64,000 nt of DNA from NCBI RefSeq assembly GCF_001610875.1, contig NZ_CP011272.1, positions 5,003,988-5,067,987 on the forward strand, in the 5' to 3' direction. This document shows positions 63,882 through 64,000 of the stretch, in pieces. The notes below the pieces were generated by a model. That model ran no database searches, was not told the DNA's origin, and saw only the letters and a program-made list of their open reading frames with translations. How positions within the stretch are numbered: position 1 is the stretch's first letter; every line of letters begins with the position of its first letter. The translations under genes were made by a program, and so were the position numbers. This DNA is from Pirellula sp. SH-Sr6A (GTDB lineage Bacteria; Planctomycetota; Planctomycetia; Pirellulales; Pirellulaceae).

Positions 63882-64000
63882 CTACTGGGGAATCGCGGCC
63901 AAAACTTCCTTGGCCTCCGCCCGACCGCCGTGCGTTCGACTGATCTTCGAATAAAGGACCTTGCCGTCTTTCCCAATGACAAGTGTCGACGGATAAGACG
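63882..64000 (-). CDS. Thioredoxin-fold (redoxin/TlpA-like) protein, C-terminal part
   Basis: The window edge cuts the gene; about 39 C-terminal residues are visible: SYPSTLVIGKDGKVLYSKIS, then RTHGGRAEAKEVLAAIPQ. The cis-proline strand (YPSTLVIGKDGKV) is the mark of redoxin/TlpA-type thioredoxin folds. The catalytic cysteines would lie beyond the edge, so peroxiredoxin and TlpA remain possible. Confidence 0.65.
   Translation of the reverse strand, partial: SYPSTLVIGKDGKVLYSKISRTHGGRAEAKEVLAAIPQ

Overview
The window looks like a chromosomal piece of a planctomycete of the Pirellula/Rhodopirellula type. The evidence is the set of protein families that are enlarged in that group: a DUF1559 prepilin-like protein, a DUF1549/DUF1553 - DUF1501 - LamG cassette, DUF1080 proteins, Gfo/Idh/MocA oxidoreductases with Tat-like signals, SUMF1-like secreted proteins, many ECF sigma factors, and a ribosomal protein cluster without rpmD. 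No rRNA, tRNA, CRISPR array, insertion sequence or phage gene is visible. Base composition is even and coding density is high, so this reads as core chromosome rather than an island.

Layout. (1) 1-9624, minus strand: the S10-spc ribosomal protein cluster, rpsJ to rplO in the classical order, with a good promoter in front of rpsJ, a 62-nt rpsC/rplP overlap and no rpmD. (2) 9876-12721, plus: cysD and a cysN-cysC fusion for sulfate activation. (3) 12806-17889: a DUF2254 membrane protein, truC with an AP2-like gene in front of it, an arabinonate-type dehydratase and a glycine-rich stress protein. (4) 18081-22548, minus: the DUF1549/1553, DUF1501 and LamG cassette. (5) 22683-28877: a sulfur block. 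An ECF sigma factor, a zinc-finger anti-sigma and a TsdA-like diheme cytochrome run leftwards. A sulfide operon runs rightwards: YgaP-like rhodanese, CstB-like persulfide dioxygenase/rhodanese, TauE/SafE exporter, and a type II sulfide:quinone oxidoreductase close to the human enzyme. A 21-bp dyad lies between the two units. (6) 28895-31176, minus: cysE followed by a ketosynthase homologue that has lost all three catalytic residues. (7) 31341-38810: a degenerate ADP-ribosylglycohydrolase, an intradiol dioxygenase, and a minus-strand run of radical SAM, double DUF1080, SUMF1-like and Gfo/Idh genes. (8) 39046-43002: an S10-type peptidase, a fusion of two penicillin-binding-type serine hydrolase domains, and xseB. 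(9) 43169-47618: a coiled-coil protein, a membrane TPR protein and a DUF1559 protein. (10) 47939-54142: yjbQ, mdh, an alpha/beta hydrolase lacking its nucleophile coupled to an ABC ATPase, a WecG/TagA-type transferase, tadA, a small membrane protein, and greA with a terminator-like hairpin in its leader. (11) 54431-60671: exbD overlapping a membrane-anchored alpha6-barrel protein, DUF971, a retropepsin-like protein, clpS, an SRAP protein and a dGTPase-like gene. (12) 60783-64000, minus: a second ECF sigma factor, a membrane protein and a secreted protein, then the end of a thioredoxin-fold gene.

Main functional themes. Sulfur metabolism recurs: sulfate activation, a TsdA-like cytochrome, sulfide and persulfide oxidation with sulfite export, and serine acetylation for cysteine synthesis. 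A second theme is enzyme-like folds with missing active-site residues (ketosynthase, alpha/beta hydrolase, ADP-ribosylglycohydrolase, SUMF1-like). The most promising items for follow-up are the ECF-linked sulfur locus, the cysE/pseudo-ketosynthase pair, the greA leader hairpin, the double penicillin-binding fusion, and the ExbD/alpha6-barrel pair.
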